Shown here piece by piece: positions 34,108 through 42,947 of a stretch of 64,000 nucleotides of DNA. The notes beneath the pieces were generated by a model. That model did no database searches, had not been told where the DNA came from, and worked only from the letters and a program-made list of their open reading frames with translations. Numbering within the stretch: the stretch's first letter is position 1; every line of letters begins with the position of its first letter. A program made the translations under genes and the position numbers. Origin of the DNA: JBQKLI01 sp012798975 (GTDB lineage Bacteria > Bacillota > Clostridia > Tissierellales > Peptoniphilaceae); contig NZ_JBQKLI010000003.1 in NCBI RefSeq assembly GCF_052116305.1, positions 1 through 64,000 of the forward strand, given 5' to 3'.

Positions 34108-35331
34108 ATGAAAAAGATTATAATGAGTTTATTTTTAACTCTAGCTCTTTTCCTTACAGCCTGCGGCGGAGGACAAGAAGAGACGAAAAGCGGAGAATCG
34201 AAAGAAGCAGGTGAAAAAACGATCCAAATTTTAGCGCCTGCTTATGATACAGGTTATCTAAAAGAAGAAATCGACAGCGGAGTAAAAGATTTTGAAGCGG
34301 CTAATCCCGGTGTCAAAGTGGAAATTATTTCTGCCGGATGGGACGAGTTGAATTCTAAGATTGTACAGCTCTATCAAGCAGGGCAAGCACCGGATATTAT
34401 GATGGCAGGATCCAGATCTCTTAGACAATTTGCGGAGATGGGAATTATCGAAAACTTAGATTCCTACTTAGAACAGGAGTATTTGGATACAAGAATTGAA
34501 AATGTTATGGAGTCGGCTAAAATCGATGGAAAACAGTATGGTATTCCTTTTGCGTTGTCTTCTAGAGCTTTGTATTATCGTTCGGATCTTATCGACACTC
34601 CTCCTGCCAACTGGGATGAGCTGTTGGAAACGGCAAAAAGAGTTCATGAAGAAAAGAATATATACGGATTTGCAATTCCAACAGATTTAACCAGCGGAAC
34701 AGACGAGATCTTAAACTTCATCTATCAAGGAAATGGAAATATTGTCGATGAAAACGGAGAGTTTACGATTAACTCCGAGGCGAATATAAAAACCATGGAG
34801 TACTTAAAGGGTTTTAAAGATGTTATTCCAGATCCTGTAAGCACAGCGAGGGCGGATCAAGCAGCATTATTTAAAAATGGAGATTTAGCGATGTTTATCT
34901 CCGGACCTTGGGAGAAAGAAGAGATGGATAAAAATATGGAAAATACTCCATATAAAGTAGCGGTGCTTCCACAAGGAGAAAAAGAATCAGTGGCTTTAGT
35001 AACGGATTCTTATTCTGTTTCAAGTCTTTCGGATAACAAGGAACTGGCTGTTGAATTTATTAAACTTATGAGCAAGCCTGAACGACAAAGACCGGTAAGC
35101 GAATCTCACGGATGGTTTCCAGTGCTGAAAGATGAAGTAGAAGACGAACGTTTCAAAGAAGATTTTATGAAGCCTTTTGCAGAAGTGATCTCTCAAGGAA
35201 TTCCAGAGCCGAAAGTTCCGGACTGGGATAAATTCAATCAAAGTTTTACCATCGCAGTTCAAAAAATTCTAACAGAAAAGGCTCAGCCGAAAGAAGCGAT
35301 GGATACAAGTCAGCAAGAATGTCAAAAATAA
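34108..35331 (+). CDS. sugar-binding lipoprotein of an ABC importer
   Basis: A 407-residue solute-binding protein of the family 1 (MalE/UgpB) type. A lipoprotein signal ends in the lipobox LTAC (Cys19), then a Gly/Glu/Lys-rich linker. IMMAGSRSLRQFAE and GDLAMFISGPWE are family segments. It delivers a sugar to the two permeases; the sugar cannot be inferred. The end overlaps the next gene by 13 bases. Confidence 0.9.
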   Translation: MKKIIMSLFLTLALFLTACGGGQEETKSGESKEAGEKTIQILAPAYDTGYLKEEIDSGVKDFEAANPGVKVEIISAGWDELNSKIVQLYQAGQAPDIMMAGSRSLRQFAEMGIIENLDSYLEQEYLDTRIENVMESAKIDGKQYGIPFALSSRALYYRSDLIDTPPANWDELLETAKRVHEEKNIYGFAIPTDLTSGTDEILNFIYQGNGNIVDENGEFTINSEANIKTMEYLKGFKDVIPDPVSTARADQAALFKNGDLAMFISGPWEKEEMDKNMENTPYKVAVLPQGEKESVALVTDSYSVSSLSDNKELAVEFIKLMSKPERQRPVSESHGWFPVLKDEVEDERFKEDFMKPFAEVISQGIPEPKVPDWDKFNQSFTIAVQKILTEKAQPKEAMDTSQQECQK

Positions 35332-36197
35332 TTCGAAAAAATGGGACAGCGTATATGCTGTTATTACCCTCTTTGGTGATGATACTTCTCCTATACGCTT
35401 ATCCCATTCTTTTAACAATAATACAGTCTTTTCATAAAGTGAATCTCTTGAATTCAGAGATGACTTTTATAGGTTTGGAGAATTATCTTACCGTTTTCAA
35501 AGATCCGGGATTTTTTACGACTTTAAACATTACCTTTAAGTATACAGCGATAACAGTTTTGATGAAAATCGGGTTTGGTTTCGCATTAGCTTTTTTACTC
35601 TTTCAGGGACTGTACTTGAAAAAAGCTTTTCGTTTTCTGATCTTGATCCCGTGGGCAATCCCTCAAGTCGCTGTTTCTACTTTATGGATATGGATACTCG
35701 ACGGAAACTACGGATATTTGAATTATTATCTGCAGAAGTTGGGTCTTATAAAGGATAATATCGCCTTTTTGTCAAATCCGGATTCTGCATTTTTTGCAGC
35801 AGCGGCAGTGGATACATGGCTTGGGATCTCGCTGATTTCTATGATGTTTCTAACAGGACTGGAGGCGATTCCTAGAGAATTATATGAAGCCTGCGCTATG
35901 GATGGAGCATCGAAGTTTAGACAGTTTACGACGATTACGCTTCCAGGCATAAAAAAAGTATTCTTGACAACCTTTATACTTGTTGCGATCTGGACCTTTA
36001 ATTCCTTTAATGTGATCTATGTATTAACCCAAGGAGGGCCTATGAGAGCAACGGAAACATTAGTTATAAGAATCTATCAAGAAGCTTTCAGCCGTTTTGA
36101 TCTAGGTCTGAGTGCAACCCTCACGGTGGTTGCAGTAGTTATTTTAATGATTTGTACATTTATTTATATGAAGAGGACGAATTATGAAGAATTATAG
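35319..36197 (+). CDS. sugar ABC transporter permease (MalF/UgpA type)
   Basis: A 292-residue six-helix inner-membrane subunit. The EAA loop that contacts the ATPase is EACAMDGASKFRQFTTITLPGI. It overlaps the binding-protein gene upstream and the second permease downstream by 14 bases. Confidence 0.92.
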   Translation: MSKIIRKNGTAYMLLLPSLVMILLLYAYPILLTIIQSFHKVNLLNSEMTFIGLENYLTVFKDPGFFTTLNITFKYTAITVLMKIGFGFALAFLLFQGLYLKKAFRFLILIPWAIPQVAVSTLWIWILDGNYGYLNYYLQKLGLIKDNIAFLSNPDSAFFAAAAVDTWLGISLISMMFLTGLEAIPRELYEACAMDGASKFRQFTTITLPGIKKVFLTTFILVAIWTFNSFNVIYVLTQGGPMRATETLVIRIYQEAFSRFDLGLSATLTVVAVVILMICTFIYMKRTNYEEL

Positions 36198-37011
36198 CAA
36201 AGGAATTCGAACATTATTGATGACGGGGATTATAGTACTGCTTCTTTTTCCCATTGCCGTTCTTTTTAATACTTCCTTAAAAACATACAGCCAGATAACT
36301 CAGTGGCCTCCCACCTGGTTTGAAAAGCCTCTTTTGTGGCAAAATTATATGGAAGTTTTATTCGGAGACAAATCCATAGCAAGACCTTTTCTAAACAGTA
36401 TTCAAATCTCTCTTGCGTCTATGGTGGTTTGTATAGCGATAGGAATTTTGGCGGCTTATGCAGTTTCGAGATACGAGTTTGCAGGAAGAAGAACCTTTTT
36501 GAAAATCGTAATTATAACTCAGATGTTTACATCTGTTATCTTGGTCAATCCTATGTATGTTATTTTTAGAAATCTCGGGCTTCTAGATACAAAGATCTCT
36601 CTTATCATCTCCTCTGCAGCCAGTTCTTTGCCGATGACGATTTGGCTTTTGTATTCTTACTTCAGCCAGATACCTAAAAGCTATGAAGAAGCTTCTTGGA
36701 TAGACGGATGCAATAAGATTCAGGCTATCCGCTATATCATACTGCCTTTAGCTTTTCCGGGGATTATCACTGCAGGGCTGTTTTCTTTTATTATGAGCTG
36801 GGGAGATCTGGTTTATGCGAAAGCCTTTATCTTGTCCCCGAAGCTAAGGACGATTTCACTGTATCTAACAGACTTTAGAGAACTTTATAAAACGAGCTGG
36901 GAAACCCAGATGGCAGCTTGTGTAATAGCAGTTATACCGCCTTTTATACTCTTTATGATCATCCAAAAATACTTGGTCAGAGGAATGGTATCTGACGGAG
37001 TAAAAAGTTAG
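36184..37011 (+). CDS. sugar ABC transporter permease (MalG/UgpE type)
   Basis: A 275-residue second permease with the EAA loop EEASWIDGCNKIQAIRYIIL and the C-terminal RGMVSDGVKS ending characteristic of MalG-type subunits. It completes a four-gene importer (ATPase, binding protein, two permeases). Confidence 0.92.
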   Translation: MKNYSKGIRTLLMTGIIVLLLFPIAVLFNTSLKTYSQITQWPPTWFEKPLLWQNYMEVLFGDKSIARPFLNSIQISLASMVVCIAIGILAAYAVSRYEFAGRRTFLKIVIITQMFTSVILVNPMYVIFRNLGLLDTKISLIISSAASSLPMTIWLLYSYFSQIPKSYEEASWIDGCNKIQAIRYIILPLAFPGIITAGLFSFIMSWGDLVYAKAFILSPKLRTISLYLTDFRELYKTSWETQMAACVIAVIPPFILFMIIQKYLVRGMVSDGVKS

Positions 37012-37101
37012 GAGATCTCGCAAGAAAAGAAGAACACAAAAGCCCTTTATAGATTGCAGGGATTTTATCTTTTTGTTATCATTAGGCTATTGGAGGACAT
37101 T

Positions 37102-38106
37102 ATGGAAAGAATCAAAAAACTGAATTGGAAAATTCCCACAATAGCATTCATCATTGTTTTATTGATCTTTCTGGCTTGGGTGTTTTTCAGAACAAAATCG
37201 ATGACAGTTGCTGAAAATATTCCGGTAACCGCCCTAGAAAAAATGGCTTTAACCGAAGACGAGATCTTAATCCTTAAAGGCGATCAGCTTACAGCTTATA
37301 ATTACGACAGCAAAGAGATGTGGACAAAGACTGTTGGACTTAAAAATCCGATTATAGCAGCAGGGAAAGACAGAATCTATCTAGGAGAAGACAGAACACT
37401 CTTAATTCTCGATAAAAAAGGGGAAGTAAAGAAGCAGCTCGATATTCCTTTGGACTGCAAAGGAATGAAAATCAACAATGAAGGCCTAGTTATACGAAGC
37501 GATGTTCGTCAGATTGTCGTAGCAAATGATGAAATCAAATCATCCATCAGCGATGGGAATGTTCGTATGACCGATGGAGCAGTGTCTAAAGATCATGAAA
37601 ATATCGCTTTTTCCAGTATTGAACTTCGAGACGGCAGAGTTCTATCTCATTTGACATGGACAGATAACGAGGGTGCAGTGCTCAGCAAACAGAGTTTTTT
37701 CGATGAAATAGGAGTGTTTTTGAATTTCTTAAAAGACAATGAACTGCTGTTTGCTACAAATGAAAATTTGTATCTTTTAAATGAAGGTATTATCCATAAT
37801 CAAATTGCCGTTAATTTGATAAAGGGAATAGCAGTATCAGAAGATCGGATATATCTGATGGATTTAGATGATCTAGTTGTTTATGACAAAGACTTCAAAC
37901 TATTGGACAAGATTGCCTTGAAGAAAGATTATAAAGGAATTGCAGCGGTAAAAGGCGGCATGATTTTATATCATGAAAGCGGCTACGCAGTATATCAAAC
38001 AGGATCATTAAAGGAAGAGAATTCAGAAAAACCGATTCAAAATGTTGAAGTAATCAATGATCATATTTACTTGATTCATGACGATGCGGTTAGTAGAATC
38101 TATTAA
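37102..38106 (+). CDS. membrane-anchored beta-propeller-like protein
   Basis: A 334-residue protein with one N-terminal transmembrane helix (about residues 12-30) and an outside domain made of repeated beta-strand units such as DEILILKGDQLTAYNYDSKEMW and DRIYLGEDRTLLILDKKGEV. This resembles PQQ-like or DUF5711-type propellers. It may scaffold an envelope process. The ATG at 37102 has a GGAGG site, better than an upstream ATG at 37054. It follows the ABC importer and may be cotranscribed. Confidence 0.65.
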   Translation: MERIKKLNWKIPTIAFIIVLLIFLAWVFFRTKSMTVAENIPVTALEKMALTEDEILILKGDQLTAYNYDSKEMWTKTVGLKNPIIAAGKDRIYLGEDRTLLILDKKGEVKKQLDIPLDCKGMKINNEGLVIRSDVRQIVVANDEIKSSISDGNVRMTDGAVSKDHENIAFSSIELRDGRVLSHLTWTDNEGAVLSKQSFFDEIGVFLNFLKDNELLFATNENLYLLNEGIIHNQIAVNLIKGIAVSEDRIYLMDLDDLVVYDKDFKLLDKIALKKDYKGIAAVKGGMILYHESGYAVYQTGSLKEENSEKPIQNVEVINDHIYLIHDDAVSRIY

Positions 38107-38116
38107 GGAGATAATT

Positions 38117-38701
38117 ATGAATAAAATAGATGCAAAAGGACTTTTATGTCCAAAACCAGTAATTTTAACTAAAAAAGCCTTGGAAGAAGCGGAGAACGAA
38201 GCGGTAGAAACTACAGTAGACAATGAAGTAGCTGTGGAAAATCTTAAGAAGCTTGCAGAGAGTTTAAAATGCGATTATAAAACAGAGAATTTATCTGAAA
38301 ATGAATTTCGCGTTACGATTACAAAAAGCGGTTTAGAAGAAAGTGCAGCTGCAGATGAAAAAGAAGGGCCTTTCACCCTTGCGATCTCAAATGAGTTTAT
38401 GGGTGGAGGAGAAGAAGAGCTTGGAAAGATATTAATGAAGTCTTTTCTTTATACAGTTTCTGAAACAAAACCCTATCCTACAACGATCGTTTTTTACAAC
38501 AGCGGTGTCCGATTAACAACAGAAGGTTCTGAAAGCTTAGAAGAAATTAAAAAACTAGAGTCTGAAGGGGTAGAAATTATCTCCTGCGGAACTTGCCTTG
38601 ACTATTATAATTTAAAAGAAAAATTAGAAGTTGGATCTATTTCAAATATGTATACTATTTATGAAAAACTAGCAGTAGAAAAGAATGTGATTATAAGGTA
38701 A
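38117..38701 (+). CDS. yedF: YedF-type sulfurtransferase-like selenium metabolism protein
   Basis: A 194-residue two-domain protein. The N-terminal TusA-like domain has the CPKP motif (GLLCPKPVI), and the C-terminal DsrE-like domain has SCGTCLDYY. This layout is the YedF family found with selenium-dependent molybdenum hydroxylases. It likely handles persulfide or selenium. The ATG at 38117 follows AAGGAG; an upstream ATG at 38078 overlaps the previous gene. It is coupled to the DUF3343 gene (TAATG overlap). Confidence 0.88.
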   Translation: MNKIDAKGLLCPKPVILTKKALEEAENEAVETTVDNEVAVENLKKLAESLKCDYKTENLSENEFRVTITKSGLEESAAADEKEGPFTLAISNEFMGGGEEELGKILMKSFLYTVSETKPYPTTIVFYNSGVRLTTEGSESLEEIKKLESEGVEIISCGTCLDYYNLKEKLEVGSISNMYTIYEKLAVEKNVIIR

Positions 38702-38955
38702 TGGAAGCTTTATTATTAACCTTTCGATCTGTAAATCATACAATGCTTACAGAAAAGACTTTGAAAGAGGAAGATAAAAAGATAAAAGTAATTCCTACCC
38801 CTAGACAAATCAGCCAGTCATGCGGTTTAGCTATTATGATGGATATGAGCGAACAGGAAGAAATGATTCAGAGAAAAGATCAAGACCTTCCAATCGCTTA
38901 TATTTGGAAATATAAACGGGGAGAAGAGGGAGCCTCAGCAGAACAGGTGGGATAA
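38701..38955 (+). CDS. DUF3343 small protein (putative Se/S carrier-like)
   Basis: An 84-residue protein of the DUF3343 type, recognised by the N-terminal LLTFRSVNHTMLTEKTL, PTPRQISQSCGLAI and a conserved Cys. DUF3343 proteins regularly lie beside YedF and are proposed carriers of selenium or sulfur. The one-base overlap with yedF supports a shared role. Confidence 0.8.
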   Translation: MEALLLTFRSVNHTMLTEKTLKEEDKKIKVIPTPRQISQSCGLAIMMDMSEQEEMIQRKDQDLPIAYIWKYKRGEEGASAEQVG

Positions 38956-38956
38956 T

Positions 38957-39802
38957 ATGAATCTATGGGGACAAATACAGGCTTGGATAACTGAATATAT
39001 GAAAACGGATAATGGAGATTGGAATTTTCTGGCAAAAATCCTGATTGCATTATTCATCATCGTTGGAGTCCAAATTGTGGTTAAATTGGCTACCCATGGT
39101 GTAAATAAATTAATAAAAAGAGATATCCATATTATCAATTATCAAAAGCATAGAACCTTAACAAATATTATGGGAAAGGCTGTAAAAGTATTCTTCTATT
39201 TTCTTGCCTTGGTGCAGATTCTTGATTTGTTCGGGGTTCCCACAGGATCGATTATTGCAACAGCAGGGGTCGGAGGTATTGCCATCGGTTTCGGGGCGAA
39301 ATCCGTAGTAGAAGATATTATAAGCGGTATGTTTATCCTCTTTGAAGACCAATATCGTTTAGGCGATACTGTAGTTATAGACGGTTTTGAAGGGACGATA
39401 CTGGAGTTTGGACTAAGAACTACAGTTGTCCGAGGATACGACGGATCCCATTATATTATTACAAATGGAGATATTCACTCTCTTGTCAACAGATCGAAAG
39501 AAAATCAAAGGGCAAATGTGACAATTCAGATTCCCTATAATACAGATATGGAAGTTGTAAAGGAATTGGTCCAGAATGTGTCGGACCGCTTGGTAGAAGA
39601 ATTTGATTATATTACGAAAGCGCCTTATTTAGTCGGCGTAACAGCTTCGAACAACCATACAAAAACATTAACCATATGGGGCTGGACAAAGCCGGGAAAA
39701 CAAGCCAGTTTAGAATTGGAAATCCGGGGAGGCGTTATTGAAGCTTTAGAAGAAAAGGGGATTCAGTTTACAGGGGTTCTAGTAGAGGAGGAGATAAAAT
39801 GA
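38957..39802 (+). CDS. mscS: MscS-family mechanosensitive channel
   Basis: A 281-residue small-conductance channel protecting against osmotic downshock. The pore helix with small residues GSIIATAGVGGIAIGFGAKSV and the following FILFEDQYRLGD are characteristic. Three transmembrane helices precede a cytoplasmic beta domain. It overlaps the DUF951 gene by four bases. Confidence 0.92.
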   Translation: MNLWGQIQAWITEYMKTDNGDWNFLAKILIALFIIVGVQIVVKLATHGVNKLIKRDIHIINYQKHRTLTNIMGKAVKVFFYFLALVQILDLFGVPTGSIIATAGVGGIAIGFGAKSVVEDIISGMFILFEDQYRLGDTVVIDGFEGTILEFGLRTTVVRGYDGSHYIITNGDIHSLVNRSKENQRANVTIQIPYNTDMEVVKELVQNVSDRLVEEFDYITKAPYLVGVTASNNHTKTLTIWGWTKPGKQASLELEIRGGVIEALEEKGIQFTGVLVEEEIK

Positions 39803-40023
39803 AATACAAGATCGGCGATATTGTAACCTTAAAAAAAGGACATCCCTGCGGGGAAAATAAATGGGAAATCCTCCGAACAGGTGTAGATATTAAGTTAAAA
39901 TGTCTCGGCTGCGAAAAAATCGTCTGGCTTTCTCGAATCGACTTCGATAAACGAATCCGAAAAATAAAAGACAGAAATGGCAAGTTTATCAGTATAGTCC
40001 ATTATCATCCAGAAGAAGAGTAA
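39799..40023 (+). CDS. DUF951 protein
   Basis: A 74-residue protein of the DUF951 family: YKIGDIVTLKKGHPCG, CLGCEKIVWLSR and the two-Cys CLGC. Similar proteins are encoded next to mscS in many Firmicutes, as here. Function is unknown; the Cys pair may bind metal or nucleic acid. Confidence 0.85.
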   Translation: MKYKIGDIVTLKKGHPCGENKWEILRTGVDIKLKCLGCEKIVWLSRIDFDKRIRKIKDRNGKFISIVHYHPEEE

Positions 40024-40049
40024 AAGATGGCGGAACAGCCATCTTTTTT
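40023..40049 (+). terminator. terminator after DUF951
   Basis: AAAGATGGC/GCCATCTTT with a GGAACA loop and a run of Ts, overlapping the stop region. It ends the yedF-DUF3343-mscS-DUF951 unit. Confidence 0.85.
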
Positions 40050-40076
40050 TGAATGAAAATACAGATGGAGGAGTGT

Positions 40077-40364
40077 ATGAATACTAAGACCTATAGATAC
40101 GAAGCGCGTATAGAAAAGGTACCTGATATTGAGGGAGCTTACGTAAGATTTCCCTACGATATTCGCGAAGAATTTGGCAAAGGAAGAGTAAAAGCAGCAG
40201 CTGTTTTTGACGGAGTGCTTTATGAAGGAAGCCTTGTAAATATGGGAATAAAAAATGAAGACGGTTCAGTTTGTTATATTATAGGACTGCCAAAGGATAT
40301 CCGAAAAAAGATTGGCAAGGAACCGGGAGATGTTGTAAATGTGGAAATAAAGGAAAGAGCTTAA
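40077..40364 (+). CDS. DUF1905 domain protein
   Basis: A 95-residue protein resembling DUF1905: YRYEARIEKVPDIEGAYVRFPYDIREEFGKG followed by IGLPKDIRKKIGKEPGD. The start is taken at 40077 because GGAGG precedes it; the ATG at 40053 has no site. Function is unknown. Confidence 0.8.
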   Translation: MNTKTYRYEARIEKVPDIEGAYVRFPYDIREEFGKGRVKAAAVFDGVLYEGSLVNMGIKNEDGSVCYIIGLPKDIRKKIGKEPGDVVNVEIKERA

Positions 40365-40473
40365 AAATAAAGCGGGGAGAGTGGAGTTGAGGAAGAAAAA
40401 TGATAAAAAGAATCATTTTTCTTCATAAGATAAGAACAGAACATTTTTGATATCTGTCAAATATCAATGTACT
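40365..40473. repeat. dispersed intergenic repeat, copy 5
   Basis: GGGGAGAGTGGAGTTGAGG followed by the hairpin GAAGAAAAATGAT/ATCATTTTTCTTC (40392-40404 and 40412-40424, 7-nt loop AAAAAGA). A terminator-like hairpin, AAAAAGGTGGAG/CTCCACCTTTTT at about 40485-40519, overlaps the 3' end of the next gene. Confidence 0.65.
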
Positions 40474-41109
40474 TTAGTAATGTAAAAAAGGTGGAGTTTT
40501 TAGATCTCCACCTTTTTTTTCCATCAGATAGCGGAAATTCACGCCAGGTCTTTTGCTGCCTTTGGAACTTTCTTTTTTTACGAAACGAAAGCCTGCACTT
40601 TCATATAAAGGCATTACTTTTTCGTTGCCTTCTACTATATCTAATGTATATAATTTATATTTTCCTTCTTCAAAGATCCTTTCGAGCATTTTTTTAGCGA
40701 TACCATGACCTCTAAATTCTTCCCGTACCGCCACGAATTCCAGATGACCTTGATAAGGAAGAAAGGTCTTCGGACGATGAAATTCAACAGTCAGCAGTTT
40801 AGCCGCAACAGAGCCTTTGATAAAACCGAATTCTCTCTTTAAACCATTTTTGGGAACACTTATAGCATAACCGGCGCTGTCGGCAATGCCTATGGTGCCT
40901 GCAACTTTATCTTCAATTATGGACACTGTAAACCGTTCCGGGTGTATTCCTTGAAGCAGCAGCGATATGATTGTTGCTTTTGATTCGCATAACATCTTAA
41001 AATCTTCATAGAAAGCTTCATAGAAAACTTCTGTTATTACTAGCTTCTGCTATTACTTCTGCTATTCCAGCTAGATCTGTTGGAGTTCCTCTTCGTATAT
41101 TTATTTCAT
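40474..41109 (-). pseudogene. GNAT acetyltransferase gene with two single-base frameshifts
   Basis: The open 3' part (from 40995) encodes a GNAT domain with LEFVAVREEFRGHGIAKKML and PLYESAGFRFV. Upstream, an ATG at 41109 behind an AGGGGA site is followed by TAA at once. With one more A it reads MKINIRRGTPTDLAGIAEV and IAEASNNRSF. At 41024-41027 (complement) a T4 run must lose one T to join RSF to YEAFYEDFKMLCES. The full protein would be about 210 residues. As read it cannot be made intact, but the 173-residue remainder could start internally. Confidence 0.7.
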
Positions 41110-41227
41110 ATCTTGTCCCCTGTTCTTCTTTTTAAGTATTCATACCCTTTTCAATATACTCATAATAATTTAGATAAAATATGATTGTATAAACTCTGAA
41201 AATCTGCAAGTACTTATCATCTATAAC

Positions 41228-41256
41228 TTGAAGGCAGGAGCAAAGGATCCTATAAT
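41228..41256 (+). promoter_or_regulatory. promoter of the purine permease
   Basis: TTGAAG (41228-41233), 17-base spacer, TATAAT (41251-41256). It produces a leader of about 107 bases before the ATG at 41370. Confidence 0.75.
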
Positions 41257-41262
41257 AAGTAT

Positions 41263-41369
41263 AAATTAAGAATTAAGAAGCCGGGGGATATGTTTTCATT
41301 TCTGCAATAATTTTTTATTACCTGTCTTCTTTAATTCAAGTATTTACATATTAAAAAAGGAGAAAAGAC
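41263..41369 (+). other. possible structured 5' leader of the purine permease
   Basis: AATTAAGAAG near 41271-41280 can pair imperfectly with CTTCTTTAATT near 41326-41336, enclosing CCGGGGG and an AATAA/TTATT hairpin. It might be regulatory. It does not match the purine riboswitch core as I know it, and there is no terminator, so the evidence is weak. Confidence 0.3.
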
Positions 41370-42695
41370 ATGGATCACAATGTAAATAATGAAAACATTG
41401 AACTGTTTTCATGGAACGGCAAACCTTCTCTTGGAAAGACTATTCCCATCTCGTTACAGCATATTTTCACAATGCTTGCGGGAAATGTAACTCCTGCAAT
41501 TATTATCGCAGGTACAATGGGTATGACTCCAGAAGAAAGTACAACACTTCTTCAAGCTTCTATGCTTGCCGCTGCTATCGCAACCTTCATTCAGGTAATC
41601 GGCGTATGGAAATTTGGAGCGAGACTACCGATTATTATGGGGATCAACTTTTATTTTGTTCCCGTAGTTATCGCATTAACAGAGCAGTTTGGAATATCGG
41701 CGATGTTTGGAGCACAGATTATAGCAGGGGTAGCAACAATAGCCTTTGGAGGATTTGTTAGAACGATTCGAAACTTATTCCCGGCAGTTGTAACAGGAAC
41801 TACAGTACTTACCATCGGGGTTTCCCTATTCCCGGTAGCAGTAAATTATATGGCAGGAAATGCCGGAACGCCAGGTTTCGGTTCTATGCAGAACTGGGCA
41901 GTTGCTATAGCGACTTTAGCAGTGGTACTTATTGTTGACCAGTTTGGAAAAGGCTATATTAAAGTATTAGGCGTTATGATGGGGATGCTGGCAGGATATG
42001 CTCTTGCCTTTGTACTAGGAATGGTTGATCTGTCTGGAATAGGCGGGGCTGGACTTATACAGATCCCAACGCTTTTCCCATTTGGCTTAACTTTTCCGCC
42101 TCAAGCAATATTAACATTAGTAATTATGTTTGTTATTACTTCTATTGAAAATATCGGGGATATTTCCTCTACGACAATCGGCGGACTTGACCGTGAAGCC
42201 ACAACAGACGAGCTTTCCGGCGGCATTATGGGAAATGGATTAGCCTCCGTAATCAGTACGCTTTTTGGCGGACTTCCAACAGCTACATTCAGTCAAAACG
42301 TAGGTGTTGTAGCGATGACAAAAGTAATCGCAAAGCCGGTATTTATAGGCGCTGCAGTATTAATGCTTATAGCAGGTTTCTTACCTGTATTTTCACAATT
42401 ACTATTATCAATTCCTTATCCTGTTATAGGAGGAGCAACTGTTTCTGTATTCTCTATGATTACTGTAAATGGTATCCGTCTATTATTGGGAACTGAACTT
42501 AATAATAGAAATGCAGCGATAATCGGTTTATCTTTAGCGATGGGTATTGGTATAACCGGTACTCAAGGATCTATAGGCGGATTCCCGGAAGCCTTTGTAA
42601 CATTCTTAGGCGGATCATCCGTAATCTTAGCAACACTTGTTGCTTTTATATTAAACTTGGTACTTCCAGGAAGAGAAAAACCCAAAGTGGAATAA
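41370..42695 (+). CDS. NCS2-family purine (xanthine/uric acid) permease
   Basis: A 441-residue transporter with 12-14 membrane segments. NCS2 features include NVTPAIIIAG near the N-terminus, the substrate-site ITSIENIGDISSTTI and GGLPTATFSQNVGVV. Members of this branch import xanthine or urate with protons or sodium. It lies upstream of the MobA-ModE and adenine deaminase genes, in line with a purine-use block. Confidence 0.87.
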   Translation: MDHNVNNENIELFSWNGKPSLGKTIPISLQHIFTMLAGNVTPAIIIAGTMGMTPEESTTLLQASMLAAAIATFIQVIGVWKFGARLPIIMGINFYFVPVVIALTEQFGISAMFGAQIIAGVATIAFGGFVRTIRNLFPAVVTGTTVLTIGVSLFPVAVNYMAGNAGTPGFGSMQNWAVAIATLAVVLIVDQFGKGYIKVLGVMMGMLAGYALAFVLGMVDLSGIGGAGLIQIPTLFPFGLTFPPQAILTLVIMFVITSIENIGDISSTTIGGLDREATTDELSGGIMGNGLASVISTLFGGLPTATFSQNVGVVAMTKVIAKPVFIGAAVLMLIAGFLPVFSQLLLSIPYPVIGGATVSVFSMITVNGIRLLLGTELNNRNAAIIGLSLAMGIGITGTQGSIGGFPEAFVTFLGGSSVILATLVAFILNLVLPGREKPKVE

Positions 42696-42792
42696 ACTCT
42701 ATCTCCTAGATCATCCGCTGCCCTGAAAAATAAAATGATGTCCTTCGTTTTGTATAAAGGGCGGCTCTCTTCCTGATTTACAAATTTCTACA

Positions 42793-42814
42793 GGATTTGT
42801 AAATATGATATAAT
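42793..42814 (+). promoter_or_regulatory. promoter of the MobA-ModE / adenine deaminase transcript
   Basis: TATAAT at 42809-42814 with TTCTAC-like -35 sequence about 17 bases upstream. The start falls near 42821, just before the attenuator-like leader. The -35 is weak. Confidence 0.5.
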
Positions 42815-42831
42815 AAAATAAAACACAGAAA

Positions 42832-42910
42832 AAGAGAGCGTAATTTCTTAATAAGAATAATTTTACGAAAGACTCTTGCTGTAAAAAGACGCTCGAAAGA
42901 GCGTCTTTTT
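42832..42910 (+). promoter_or_regulatory. attenuator-like leader with terminator ahead of the MobA-ModE gene
   Basis: First hairpin: AAGAG/CTCTT (42832-42836 and 42873-42877) and CGTAA/TTACG (42839-42843 and 42863-42867) with an asymmetric inner loop. Then a strong terminator AAAAAGACGCTC-GAAA-GAGCGTCTTTTT (42883-42910). GAGCGT at 42836-42841 repeats the 3' arm of the terminator and could pair with its 5' arm ACGCTC, giving a mutually exclusive antiterminator. This is a riboswitch-like layout; no known class is matched. Confidence 0.55.
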
Positions 42911-42947
42911 CTATGGTTATATTTACATAAAGATAGGGGAGAGAGTT

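Noticed and set aside
41263..41369. Purine or xanthine riboswitch before the purine permease
   Set aside because: The conserved purine-aptamer core and its paired loops are missing and there is no terminator; only a weak long-range pairing is visible, so it is listed as a possible leader only.
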